DNA of 47,448 nucleotides, taken from assembly GCA_027483765.1 (NCBI GenBank), contig JAIXTW010000004.1, positions 1 through 47,448 on the forward strand, written 5' to 3'. This DNA is from Streptomycetaceae bacterium. GTDB lineage: Bacteria > Actinomycetota > Actinomycetes > Nanopelagicales > Nanopelagicaceae. The notes under the pieces were generated by a model. That model searched no databases. It had not been told where the DNA came from and saw only the letters and a list, made by a program, of their open reading frames with translations. Position 1 is the stretch's first letter; each line of letters begins with the position of its first letter. A program made the position numbers and the translations under genes. Positions 10,247 to 18,622 of the stretch are shown piece after piece.

Positions 10247-10558
10247 ATGATTGTCACCGCGATATTTAAGGCGAGAACCGGAATGGAAGCTGAGCTGCGC
10301 GCGCAGTTACACGCAGGGGCAGCGGCATCTTGGAAGGAAGAGGGCGTCCGCGGGTACTACGTACACGAACTAATTGATCAACCAGGAACTTTTATGAACA
10401 TCGAGGTTTACGACAACTCACAAGCATTCGCAGCGCATTTAGAAACAAGCCATGTGAAATCATTTCTTGGCAGACTTGATGAACTTCTGTCCGAGCCCCT
10501 CACTGTCTACCAAGGAAATCCACTTTTTAGTGGAGAGAATTCCAAAGCCGCTTTGTAG
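10247..10558 (+). CDS. ABM-domain protein (quinol monooxygenase/LsrG-like)
   Basis: 103 residues forming a single antibiotic-biosynthesis-monooxygenase (ABM) ferredoxin-like domain: MIVTAIFKARTGMEAELRAQ, a central YYVHELIDQPGTFMNIEVYD, and FAAHLETSHVKSFL with the common histidine motif. The family includes YgiN-type quinol monooxygenases and LsrG, an isomerase of phosphorylated AI-2. It has no cofactor motif. It is the first gene of the left arm of the sugar island, 21 nt before the DeoR-type regulator, preceded by an AGAAGG ribosome-binding site. A role on an unstable catabolic intermediate, as for LsrG, is attractive but unproven. Confidence 0.72.
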   Translation: MIVTAIFKARTGMEAELRAQLHAGAAASWKEEGVRGYYVHELIDQPGTFMNIEVYDNSQAFAAHLETSHVKSFLGRLDELLSEPLTVYQGNPLFSGENSKAAL

Positions 10559-10579
10559 TGCTTTGAGAATCCATTAACT

Positions 10580-11347
10580 ATGCGACGCTTACTTTCAGTT
10601 GAACGCCACCAAAAGATTCTCGAAAAAGTGGCTTCAGAAAGTGCTGTCGATTTTGCGAGCCTTGCTGAAGAATTAGGCGTTTCCTCCATGACAATCCGAC
10701 GGGATTTGCGAATACTTGAAGAGGGTGGCTATTTAAAGACAACTCGTGGAGGCGCATCGGCTCAATTACTTAATACTGAAGATATCTTGTTGCATCCCCG
10801 GGCAACCGACCAAACACTTGCGAAAACTCAAATTGGCCAATACGCCGCCTCGCTCATCGAACAAGGTGAGGTAATTTTTTTAGGACCGGGATCGACAACT
10901 GCCGTATTCGCACAATTTCTTCCTAGCAATTTGGAACTGACCGTCATTACATCTTCTCTCGCTCACGCATCATTGCTCTCGTCACGAGGAATTGAAGTAA
11001 TAAGCACCGGAGGCGTAGTGAGAGATCACTTAGCGCAGACAGGTGTGATCGCACAGGAAACTGTGAACCGCTACATTGCAACGCGCGCTGTTCTTGGAGT
11101 AGGTGGAGTTTCAAAAAAAGGTGGCTTGACCGAGCTGGTTGAGTCTGTTGCAGATGTCAGCCGCTCCATGATTGAGCGCAGTGAAGAAGTGATTGTTCTT
11201 GTCGATCCGTCCAAAAGTGGTGTCACTGCGAATTATCGAGTTGCTGGACTGGATGTCGTCGACGAATTCGTAACCTCCAGCGGTGGGTTTGATTCCCTCA
11301 AGCGCCATGCGGGCCCTGGAGCGACGATTTTGACTCCGAACGGGTAA
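10580..11347 (+). CDS. DeoR-family transcriptional repressor
   Basis: 255 residues. The N-terminal winged helix is typical of DeoR/GlpR regulators (LLSVERHQKILEKV, then GVSSMTIRRDLRILEEGGYL). From about residue 75 there is a DeoRC sensor domain with the sugar-phosphate-binding segment IFLGPGSTT. Such proteins repress sugar catabolism until a phosphorylated sugar binds. The next gene starts 57 nt downstream with its own promoter, and the operator half-site TAACA overlaps this gene's stop codon. The same operator recurs at the ABC-importer promoter. I infer that this protein controls the whole island. No such operator lies before 10247, so it does not appear to repress its own operon in the same way. 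Confidence 0.88.
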   Translation: MRRLLSVERHQKILEKVASESAVDFASLAEELGVSSMTIRRDLRILEEGGYLKTTRGGASAQLLNTEDILLHPRATDQTLAKTQIGQYAASLIEQGEVIFLGPGSTTAVFAQFLPSNLELTVITSSLAHASLLSSRGIEVISTGGVVRDHLAQTGVIAQETVNRYIATRAVLGVGGVSKKGGLTELVESVADVSRSMIERSEEVIVLVDPSKSGVTANYRVAGLDVVDEFVTSSGGFDSLKRHAGPGATILTPNG

Positions 11348-11372
11348 CATTTCATCACATTTATTGTGTTAC
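11344..11372. promoter_or_regulatory. operator GTAACA-N17-TGTTAC upstream of btpA-like gene
   Basis: GTAACA at 11344-11349 and its reverse complement TGTTAC at 11367-11372. Counting only the core, it is TAACA-N17-TGTTA, exactly the spacing found at 22332-22358. It overlaps the stop codon of the DeoR-type regulator and a likely -10 (TACATT, 11370-11375), so bound repressor would block the btpA operon. A good ribosome-binding site (GGGAGGA, about 11387-11393) follows. Confidence 0.6.
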
Positions 11373-11403
11373 ATTTTGTCCCTAGCGGGAGGAATTTTCA
11401 CAC

Positions 11404-12207
11404 ATGGCTATTGAACTGTCTTCAATTTTTAAATCTGAAAAACCAATTATCGGGATGGTTCATCTGCCCGCCGCGCCTGGGCAACCTCAGTTTAAGAGCA
11501 AACCAGACCTTCATGCGCTGGTTGATTCTGTCAAAGCTGATGTGAAAGCTCTGCAAGATGGGGGTATCGACGGGCTTCTCTTCTGCAATGAGAGCGACTT
11601 GCCTTATACAACTCGCGTGAATTCCGAAGTAGGAGCTTGGACGACTTTTATGATTGGCGTTGTTCACGATCAGCTTAAACTTCCTTACGGTGTAAATCTT
11701 TTATGGGACCCAATTGCTTCAATCGAAGCTGCTGCCGCCTCGGGCGCAGCATTTGTTCGCGAAGTTATGTGTGGCTCCTTTGCCAGCGAAATGGGAGTCC
11801 TAGCTCCAGATCCCGCACTTGTCGCACAAACTAGAACCCGGCTAAAGGCCGAACATATTGCTCTCTTTACAAATATAGTTCCAGAATTTGCATCAGCACT
11901 TGAAGGGCGCACTGTCCAACAACGAGCAAAAGCGGCTGAATACTTTGGCTTCGATGCGATCTTAATTTCTGGCCCAGTTGCCGGAGTTCCATTTAGTAGT
12001 GAAGATCTTCTTGCGGCGAAAGAAACCGCTAAGAAAATTCCAGTCTTCGCAAACACTGGCGTTAATGCAAAGACCATCGGAGATACGCTCAAGATTGCCG
12101 ATGGAGTTATTGCTGGAAGCAGTATGAAAATTGATGGAAAGACTTTTAATCCAGTAGATCCAAAGCGAGTCATAGAACTCGTCGAAGCTGCTAATAAGTC
12201 CCGTTAG
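11404..12207 (+). CDS. BtpA/SgcQ family TIM-barrel protein
   Basis: 267 residues. The start IIGMVHLPAAPGQP, then GIDGLLFCNESDLPYTTRV, YGVNLLWDPIASIEAAAASG and a phosphate-loop-like TGVNAKTIGD...GVIAGSSMK fit the BtpA family, which includes E. coli SgcQ of the cryptic sgc sugar operon. The fold suggests a phosphosugar ligand (standard phosphate-binding region near residues 215-240), but no reaction has been firmly assigned to the family as far as I know. A strong GGGAGGA site precedes the ATG. It leads a four-gene run with 9-nt, overlapping and 1-nt junctions. Confidence 0.85.
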   Translation: MAIELSSIFKSEKPIIGMVHLPAAPGQPQFKSKPDLHALVDSVKADVKALQDGGIDGLLFCNESDLPYTTRVNSEVGAWTTFMIGVVHDQLKLPYGVNLLWDPIASIEAAAASGAAFVREVMCGSFASEMGVLAPDPALVAQTRTRLKAEHIALFTNIVPEFASALEGRTVQQRAKAAEYFGFDAILISGPVAGVPFSSEDLLAAKETAKKIPVFANTGVNAKTIGDTLKIADGVIAGSSMKIDGKTFNPVDPKRVIELVEAANKSR

Positions 12208-12216
12208 GCGATAAAG

Positions 12217-13104
12217 ATGGCAAAGGTAAGTTTTATTGGTCTCGGAATCATGGGATCTGGAATGGTTGCTAATCTCGTAAAGGCCGGCCATGAATTAACG
12301 GTTTGGAATCGTTCACATAGCAAGTATTCGGAGATAGAAAAGGTCGGGGCGAAAACTGTCTCTGATCCCAATCAGTTGCTTCCTGGTGCTGATTTTCTTA
12401 TGTACTGCTTGGCAGATGATTCAGCCGTTGAAGCCATCTTCTTAGATGGCCCAGCTCTGGCTTCAAAAGTTGAAACTGGAACCATCGTCATTGATCTCTC
12501 AACAATTGATCCTGAAACTAGTGCTGCTGAAAGAAAAGTCTACGAAGACCGTGGAATTTCATTTTTAGATGCCCCCGTATTTGGAACCAAAGGCGAGGCG
12601 CGTGATGGAGGGCTCTGGATAGTTATTGGTGGGCCTAAAGAAGTTTTCGAAAAATCTCTTCCGGTACTCGAGCCAATTAGCGAGACACTTCATTACATGG
12701 GTGAGGGAGGCAATGGGACGAAGATGAAACTGGTTGGAAACCTTCTCGTTGCATCACAGATAGTCTCGATTGGTGAAGCGCTCTCACTCGCGAAAAAGGC
12801 TGGATTGAATCTTAACTCAGTTCTTGAAGTAGCGGCTGTTGCAGATTTTAAAACTCCAATTTATGCGGGCGTTGGAGCGGGAGTCATCAAGGGAGATTAC
12901 GAAGTTAATTTTCCGCTTAAGTTAATGCTTAAAGATGCCCGACTTATTCAAGCTTTTGCTAATCGCTTGGATACCCCTGCCTCGATTGCAATCACCACAG
13001 AGGAGCTCGCTAAAGCAGGTGTCGATGCCGGTATGGGTGAATTAAACGCGTCAGCTATTGTAAAAGTGATTTCTAACCGAGCAGGGGTGAACCTAAGTGA
13101 ATAA
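12217..13104 (+). CDS. beta-hydroxyacid dehydrogenase (3-hydroxyisobutyrate dehydrogenase family)
   Basis: 295 residues. The N-terminal NAD(P) Rossmann motif is FIGLGIMGSGMVANL, with a helical C-terminal domain. The catalytic Lys171 and Asn175 lie in GNGTKMKLVGNLL. The usual substrate-binding signature DAPVSGG appears here as DAPVFGT (residues 118-124), a change at the site that contacts the acid substrate, so the substrate probably differs from 3-hydroxyisobutyrate. NADP or NAD preference cannot be decided with certainty; the Asn-Arg (WNRS) after the second strand suggests NADP. It starts 9 nt after the btpA-like gene in the same operon. Confidence 0.85.
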   Translation: MAKVSFIGLGIMGSGMVANLVKAGHELTVWNRSHSKYSEIEKVGAKTVSDPNQLLPGADFLMYCLADDSAVEAIFLDGPALASKVETGTIVIDLSTIDPETSAAERKVYEDRGISFLDAPVFGTKGEARDGGLWIVIGGPKEVFEKSLPVLEPISETLHYMGEGGNGTKMKLVGNLLVASQIVSIGEALSLAKKAGLNLNSVLEVAAVADFKTPIYAGVGAGVIKGDYEVNFPLKLMLKDARLIQAFANRLDTPASIAITTEELAKAGVDAGMGELNASAIVKVISNRAGVNLSE

Positions 13105-13927
13105 GCGTTTAGAAGAAATGTTTAATCGTAAATCAGGAAAATGCATCAATATCGCGTTGGATCTTGGCGTATTTGGAGATAGGTCCTTTTCTAACGGAAT
13201 TGAAGATTTATCAAAAGCTCTTCCCGAGATTGTTAAGGGCAAGCCAGATGCTATTCAATTAAACCCTGGTGGTTTAAAGATTTATAATTCTTTGAAGTTA
13301 GAAGCTGATATCGCAATTGCCCTCCGTTTGGATGTCACAAATGTCTACGAGGCGCGAGATATTGAATATCCTTGGGATACGGCTAGCGTCGCAACACTAC
13401 GAGATGCCTTTGATAAAAATGTAAACGTTGTTGTTCTAAATCTTCTCAATCTCGATGAAAATTCTCGCCTACAAGAACAATGCATTCAAAATATTCAACT
13501 CATCGGAGCAAAATGCCGTGAAGAGAATATCCCTTTGATGATTGAACCCCTCGTTATGACTGCTAAGCCAGGTGCGGGCTCAGCGTCAGTTGGTGATGTC
13601 GATAAAATCGCTGCTCTTGTGCGCCAGGCTGTGGAGCTCGGAGCAGACCTGATCAAGGTCGACCCAACCAACCCAATGAGCGAGTTTGGGCAAATAGTAG
13701 AAATTGCCTCGGGTGTTCCAGTTCTAGTTCGCGGAGGAGGTTCCGTACCTGCGCGAGAACTCCTAGAACGCACTAGAACCGCAATAGATACTGGCGCTTC
13801 TGGAGTGGTTTATGGCAGAAATATCGTGCAACACCCAACGCCAGCAAAATTTATCCAAGCTATCCGCGCCATCGTTCATAAGGACGCTTCAGTGGACGAA
13901 GCTATGCTCGAGTTGGAAAAGAAATAA
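13097..13927 (+). CDS. class I aldolase, DeoC/LacD/FbaB (LsrF-like) family
   Basis: 276 residues forming a Schiff-base TIM barrel. The predicted catalytic Lys187 is in GADLIKVDPTNP, and the C-terminal phosphate-binding strands are VLVRGGGSVPARELL and GASGVVYGRNIVQHPTP, as in FbaB, LsrF and related aldolases. It should make or break a C-C bond of a phosphorylated sugar. It uses GTG at 13097, overlapping the preceding stop by 8 nt. Downstream, the dehydrogenase ATG overlaps its stop (TAATG). Which of the family reactions it performs (retro-aldol or LsrF-like thiolysis) is not determined by what I can see. Confidence 0.83.
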   Translation: MNKRLEEMFNRKSGKCINIALDLGVFGDRSFSNGIEDLSKALPEIVKGKPDAIQLNPGGLKIYNSLKLEADIAIALRLDVTNVYEARDIEYPWDTASVATLRDAFDKNVNVVVLNLLNLDENSRLQEQCIQNIQLIGAKCREENIPLMIEPLVMTAKPGAGSASVGDVDKIAALVRQAVELGADLIKVDPTNPMSEFGQIVEIASGVPVLVRGGGSVPARELLERTRTAIDTGASGVVYGRNIVQHPTPAKFIQAIRAIVHKDASVDEAMLELEKK

Positions 13928-14955
13928 TGGCAGCGAAAATGAAGGCTGCCGCCATCGCGGGTGTTAAGAAAATTGAAATTGTAGATATCCCGGTTCCTGA
14001 AATTGGCCCTCGCGATGTTCTATTAAAAATTAAATCTGCGGGGCTTTGCACATGGGAACAGCGCATATATACCGGGCAGGCAAAGGCTGACTATCCGCTC
14101 CTCGGCGGCCATGAGAATGCTGGAGAAATTGCCGCTATTGGTGACCTTGTAACAAATGTAAAAGTTGGCGACCGCGTGACTATGGGATCTTCCGCTTGCG
14201 GCAACTGTCGCGCTTGTCTCCGTGGTCAAGATAAAGGGTGCGTAGAGCACTTCCTAAACTTCTCTCTCAAGGGTGGTTTTTATGGCCCTGGCGGATTTGC
14301 TGAGTACAAAGTCCATCGCAGCGATGGAGTCTTTAATGTAGGCGATGCGCACTGGGACCAAGCGGCACTTGCAGAACCTCTTTCGTGCGCAATACATGCA
14401 GCACGACTTCTCGACGCGCGCCTTGGTGATACTGCTGTCATTTTTGGCGCAGGAACTATGGGACTCCTTAACTTGATGGTGTTAAAAATGTCAGGACTTC
14501 GCGTAGGTGTCGTTGATGTAAATGAAGGACGTCTTGCAAAGGCAAAGGCGCTAGGTGCTGACGTTATTCTAGAAGCTGGACCAGATATTCGCGATCGGGT
14601 AAAGGCTGCTTTTCTTGGCGGAGTTGATTTCTCAATCGCAGCCTACGGTAGTGAAGATGTGAATCAAGATGCATTAGATGTTCTTAATACCCGTGGAAAA
14701 ATATGTCTCTTTGCATCCGCGCATCCCGTGACTCCATTTTCAATCGACCCAAACCTTATGCATAATCGAGAAACTTCAGCAATAGGTGTCGTTAGCGCTG
14801 ACCGTAGAGATCATGCAGTTGCTACTGAGTTGATTGCAAACAAGCAGATTGATTTATCGCCAATAGTTGACAAGACCTTCGCGCTTGTTGATGCTGCGGA
14901 GGCATTTGATCGTGCGACCTCAGCTCCAAGTTATAGGGTGATGCTCCATCCTTAG
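13927..14955 (+). CDS. zinc-dependent medium-chain alcohol/polyol dehydrogenase
   Basis: 342 residues. The catalytic zinc site is built from GLCTWEQRIYTG and GGHENAGEIAAIGD. The structural zinc Cys4 lobe is intact (CGNCRACLRGQDKGC). The NAD-binding motif VIFGAGTMGLLNLM lies near residue 175. It belongs to the sorbitol/threonine-dehydrogenase-like branch and probably oxidises a sugar alcohol or related hydroxyl. It is the last gene of the left arm, ending 7 nt from the stop of the convergent FGGY kinase with no room for a terminator between them. Confidence 0.85.
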   Translation: MAAKMKAAAIAGVKKIEIVDIPVPEIGPRDVLLKIKSAGLCTWEQRIYTGQAKADYPLLGGHENAGEIAAIGDLVTNVKVGDRVTMGSSACGNCRACLRGQDKGCVEHFLNFSLKGGFYGPGGFAEYKVHRSDGVFNVGDAHWDQAALAEPLSCAIHAARLLDARLGDTAVIFGAGTMGLLNLMVLKMSGLRVGVVDVNEGRLAKAKALGADVILEAGPDIRDRVKAAFLGGVDFSIAAYGSEDVNQDALDVLNTRGKICLFASAHPVTPFSIDPNLMHNRETSAIGVVSADRRDHAVATELIANKQIDLSPIVDKTFALVDAAEAFDRATSAPSYRVMLHP

Positions 14956-14962
14956 GATGTAG

Positions 14963-16498
14963 CTAGTAATCCATCTCGTGAAGTTTGTGCATCTGCTCGC
15001 TAGTTGAAAGATAGAGTGAGCTGTAAATCTCGCTTAAAGGTGCATAAGTGGCAACAAGATCTACGTTCGGTTCAACGATCTTCGCCTTACCTTGCCACAC
15101 AAGAATCTCCTCTGGCCCGGAAACCAAACCCACTGCAACTCCTGCCAGAAGTGCGTCTCCATATGAAGCGCCAAAGGTTAATGGTGCCACTTCTTGAGGA
15201 ACACCGGAGATATCGCTGACCGCCTGGAGCCAAACAGAGTTTTTGGTTCCACCACCTACGGATTTGATTCTGCGCGGCCGCGCACCAATACCGGTAAAGA
15301 GATCAACGTGTTGCTTCACACCATGCCCCATTCCTTCCAAGACGCTTCTAAAAAGATGTCCACGAGTATGTGTCAGGCTTAATCCAAAAATCATGCCTCG
15401 CGCCCGAGGATCCATGATTGGCGTGCGCTCACCACTGAAATAAGGCAGAACAATGACTCCCTCGGCTCCTGCGGGCGTTGCTTGAGCTTCTCTTGCAAGA
15501 ACTGAATACGAATTTTCTCCACCGATCTCTTCCGCAGTAATTAACTCTTTTGCAAAGTTATCTCTAAACCATCGAGTAAGGGCTCCGCTCGTCGCCATGC
15601 CAGCAAGTAAGCACCAAGTATTTGGAAATAGGTACGGGGCTGCCCAAAGTCGTTTGTCACGTGCTTGATCGTTGTCGGTCACTTGAATCATAAAAATTGT
15701 CGAGCCGTACATCATCATCATCTCGCCAGGTTCGATAACACCCACACTCAGAGCTTCGGCTCCTGCATCAATCGTTCCCGTTGTGACCGGAGTACCAATA
15801 GCTAACCCAGTCTCTTGCGCCGCAGACTCGGTGATGTGTCCTGCAATCTCATGGCTCCACATAATTTCTGGGAGTTGTTCAATCTCCAAAATTCCAGCAG
15901 TAAATTTGGGGTTCCACTCTCGCTTCCATGGATCATACAAAGGAACCATCGCTCCCGCAGAAAAATGATCCACCACTACGCGTGAAGTAAGTCGAGCTAC
16001 GATAAATGTCGTTGCGTCAACGAACCACCGAGCCTTCTTATAGATTTCCGGTTCGTTCTTCTTGAGCCAAAGAATTTTTGGGCCAGTTGATTGTGAAGAA
16101 AGGCAATTAGCGGTCTCATTAAATATGACATCTTCACCATGCTTAGCATTTAACTCATCTATCTCCACCACAGCCCGGGTGTCTATGCCATAGAGGATTC
16201 CCATCCGAAGAGGGTTAAAATCTTCATCTATTGGAAGGACTCCCGGTCCGATGGCGCTCACTGCAATACCTTTTATATCCTCTGGAGATACACCATCGGT
16301 CGACAGAAGTAACTTTGATAAGCTACAGAAATCGCCCCACCAAGTTAATTCTGGATCGTGTTCGGCCCAACCAGCATGTGGAAAAAGCAACTTATGTGGA
16401 ATTGCTGCTTGTGCAACAACTTCACCTTTCGGGGTCGACAGCACACCTTTTGACTCGTAGGTACCAATATCTATTCCAAGAAGTAGCTCTTGACCCAT
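14963..16498 (-). CDS. FGGY-family carbohydrate kinase (xylulokinase-like)
   Basis: 511 residues with two actin-like ATPase domains. The phosphate-1 loop is LLGIDIGTYESKGVL (residues 6-20), the catalytic base is Asp244 (TTGTIDAGAEALS), and the ATP-binding part has YFSGERTPIMDP and KSVGGGTKNSVWLQ. It phosphorylates a sugar, ketose or polyol, but residues for a named substrate are not diagnostic. It is the last gene of the importer operon, 12 nt after the M42 peptidase gene. LsrK also belongs to this family, but its similarity to this protein is only general. It probably provides the phosphosugar used by the aldolase and sensed by the DeoR-type repressor. Confidence 0.86.
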   Translation of the reverse strand: MGQELLLGIDIGTYESKGVLSTPKGEVVAQAAIPHKLLFPHAGWAEHDPELTWWGDFCSLSKLLLSTDGVSPEDIKGIAVSAIGPGVLPIDEDFNPLRMGILYGIDTRAVVEIDELNAKHGEDVIFNETANCLSSQSTGPKILWLKKNEPEIYKKARWFVDATTFIVARLTSRVVVDHFSAGAMVPLYDPWKREWNPKFTAGILEIEQLPEIMWSHEIAGHITESAAQETGLAIGTPVTTGTIDAGAEALSVGVIEPGEMMMMYGSTIFMIQVTDNDQARDKRLWAAPYLFPNTWCLLAGMATSGALTRWFRDNFAKELITAEEIGGENSYSVLAREAQATPAGAEGVIVLPYFSGERTPIMDPRARGMIFGLSLTHTRGHLFRSVLEGMGHGVKQHVDLFTGIGARPRRIKSVGGGTKNSVWLQAVSDISGVPQEVAPLTFGASYGDALLAGVAVGLVSGPEEILVWQGKAKIVEPNVDLVATYAPLSEIYSSLYLSTSEQMHKLHEMDY

Positions 16499-16510
16499 GA
16501 TGCTGCTCCT

Positions 16511-17599
16511 TTAGCCTCGAGAGAAACTTTCCTCTACTGGAAATCTTTCGACGACCCCTATAAGTAATTTCTTCAATCCTTCAAGGTCATCGAGTGAACA
16601 CACTTCAACACCTGAGTGTGTGTAACGAGTAGGCCAGGCAACATCCACGCATGCAACACCTTCACCAACGAGCTGAACGTAAGAAGCATCTGTTAACAAA
16701 CCGATCGTTGCGTGGCGTTGAAGGTCTACCTTTTGGGTCTTTGCCGCATCTTCGATAAGGGAGAGTAAGCGTGGATGTGGAATTAGTCCATTGAGAGTCC
16801 CACGGCCATGGAATGTATATGTACCCACAACTGGTCCACTTCCAACTTTCACCGAGTTTCCACCGTCAATATCTGGCGTATCTGAAGCGGCTACAAGGTC
16901 AATGGAAATTGCCGCAGTCGGAAGAATTTGTTGGGCCGCCACCATCGCACCACGGAGATTAAATTCTTCTTGAACAGTACCGACAAGGTGAAGTGTTGCC
17001 TTTGGGCGGTGTTTCTTAAAATGATGAGCTAATTCGATTAGAATTGCACAACCACCGCGGTCATCGAGTGATGTCGCAGCAACACGATTATTGATTAAGC
17101 GCTCAAAGCTTGGGCGGTATAAAACCGGAGTTCCGATACGAATGCCAGCAGCTTCAACTTCTTTCAAGCTGGTCGCTCCAATATCTATATAGCAATCGCT
17201 GATTGGCTTCACAATATACTTATCTTCTGGAGGAGTCAGGTGATGGGAAACAAAACCGATGACACCATTAATGATTTTGCCTGACGAAGGCTGAAGAATG
17301 ACATTTGATGCGGCGAGGATTCGTTCTGGAACTCCTCCAACTCTTTCAATTCGGATAAAGCCATTCTCTTCTATGCCCTTTACAATCATCCCGAGTGAAT
17401 CAGTATGTGCAAAAATCATTAAATCCGAGCCTTCTGGCTCCGTTCCATTAATGGTTGCTATAACGTTTCCTAGAACATCGACGCGGATCTCATCGACATA
17501 ATCTTTAAGATCGTTCTTGAGATTCTTAATCATCTCTTCCTCAAATCCAGCCATGGCTGGTGTGAGGCAATACTTTTCTAGGCGCTCAATAAGTGTCAT
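16511..17599 (-). CDS. M42-family metallopeptidase-like protein (SgcX/FrvX type)
   Basis: 362 residues with all metal ligands of the M42 co-catalytic site: His in FAHTDSLG, bridging Asp in ATSLDDRGG, catalytic/ligand Glu pair in VQEEFNLRGA, Asp in VAASDTPDIDG and a final His in YTHSGVEV. M42 enzymes form large tetrahedral aminopeptidases, but members inside sugar operons (E. coli SgcX, FrvX) have no proven substrate. Here it sits between the permease gene (1-nt gap) and the FGGY kinase gene (12-nt gap). It may act on a sugar-amino conjugate or an acylated substrate, which is speculation. The intact site means it should be catalytically active. Confidence 0.85.
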   Translation of the reverse strand: MTLIERLEKYCLTPAMAGFEEEMIKNLKNDLKDYVDEIRVDVLGNVIATINGTEPEGSDLMIFAHTDSLGMIVKGIEENGFIRIERVGGVPERILAASNVILQPSSGKIINGVIGFVSHHLTPPEDKYIVKPISDCYIDIGATSLKEVEAAGIRIGTPVLYRPSFERLINNRVAATSLDDRGGCAILIELAHHFKKHRPKATLHLVGTVQEEFNLRGAMVAAQQILPTAAISIDLVAASDTPDIDGGNSVKVGSGPVVGTYTFHGRGTLNGLIPHPRLLSLIEDAAKTQKVDLQRHATIGLLTDASYVQLVGEGVACVDVAWPTRYTHSGVEVCSLDDLEGLKKLLIGVVERFPVEESFSRG

Positions 17600-18622
17600 C
17601 TATGATCTCAATGATTTCGAGATAGACCGGGAAACTCTTCGTCTCTCAAGAACGACGTTGAGAATCATAACGAAAATCAGGACCGCACCTTGAGCTGCAA
17701 GATAGAAAAATTGGCTGAAGCGCAATGCATTGAATCCTGACGAGACCATTTGTAGTACAGCAGTTGCAAGAATTACGCCGGTGATTGTTCCAAAACCACC
17801 ATTTGGGTTGATGCCTCCTAAAACCACAACAACAATTGCTAGCAGAATGTAAGAGGATCCAAAGTCAGGGCTTGCTGCAGAGGTTCGTGAAGCAATAATT
17901 AATCCCGCAAGAGATGAAAGCAAAGCGGAAATTAGATAGACCCAAGCTATTACCTTGCGATCGCCCATAACGCTGTATTGCGCGGCTTTCCGGTTTGTCC
18001 CGACTAGAAAAACTTTTAGTCCGAGAGTAGTTCGATTAATAAAGAATCCCACAATTAACGCGATGATTACCATCAACACAAAGGGAGTGGGTACTCCGAA
18101 GAAAGTACCATTGCCGACCCGCATAAAATTTTCCGGGAGACCAGAAACCGAAACACCATCAGTGACGCCGATTGCGATTCCGTTGAAAAGAGTTCCCGTA
18201 GCAAGAGTGGCAAGAATGGGCGTTACATTTAACTGAGCAATAACTAATGAGTTGATAGCACCCGCGGCGAGACCAACAATCGTGCCAACAACACAAGCGA
18301 TGATGATCCAGGCCGTGGATAAGGTCTCTGCTTCCCCCATCTTGCTCGTCATAATCCCTGCAGCAACGAGTGCCGCTGCATTTGAGATAGCAACTATTGA
18401 GAGATCGATTCCGCCTGTCAGCATAGACAGCATGACTGCAATGCTGAGAATAGCGATTTCAGGAATCTGATACGCCATCGAGGTAAAATTGGCAGACGAG
18501 AAGAAGATATCGGGAGAGACAAAAGAGAAGATTGCGAAAGTTGCAGCTGTTATAGCCATCAATTGGGTCACTTTACGGTCAGCCAATAGGCCAGTGTTTA
18601 ACTTGCTAAATCGCTCATTCAT
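17600..18622 (-). CDS. ribose/AI-2-type ABC transporter permease
   Basis: 340 residues and about eight to ten membrane helices of the BPD_transp_2 (RbsC/LsrD) family. The conserved segments are MLTGGIDLSIVAISN, a helix with ATLATGTLFNGIAIG, and VVVLGGINPNGGFG near the coupling helix. It forms a heterodimeric channel with the permease encoded just upstream, whose stop overlaps its ATG by one base. The C-terminus is basic (ERRRVSRSISKSLRS). It pairs with the double-ATPase and solute-binding protein of the same operon. Confidence 0.88.
   Translation of the reverse strand: MNERFSKLNTGLLADRKVTQLMAITAATFAIFSFVSPDIFFSSANFTSMAYQIPEIAILSIAVMLSMLTGGIDLSIVAISNAAALVAAGIMTSKMGEAETLSTAWIIIACVVGTIVGLAAGAINSLVIAQLNVTPILATLATGTLFNGIAIGVTDGVSVSGLPENFMRVGNGTFFGVPTPFVLMVIIALIVGFFINRTTLGLKVFLVGTNRKAAQYSVMGDRKVIAWVYLISALLSSLAGLIIASRTSAASPDFGSSYILLAIVVVVLGGINPNGGFGTITGVILATAVLQMVSSGFNALRFSQFFYLAAQGAVLIFVMILNVVLERRRVSRSISKSLRS

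Noticed and set aside
10580-13927. Sulfoquinovose-type (sulfo-EMP) pathway, because DeoR regulator, YihU-like dehydrogenase and YihT-like aldolase families occur together
   Set aside because: No YihV-type PfkB kinase, isomerase or sulfonate exporter is present, and no sulfonate-binding residues could be recognised. Only family-level resemblance supports it.
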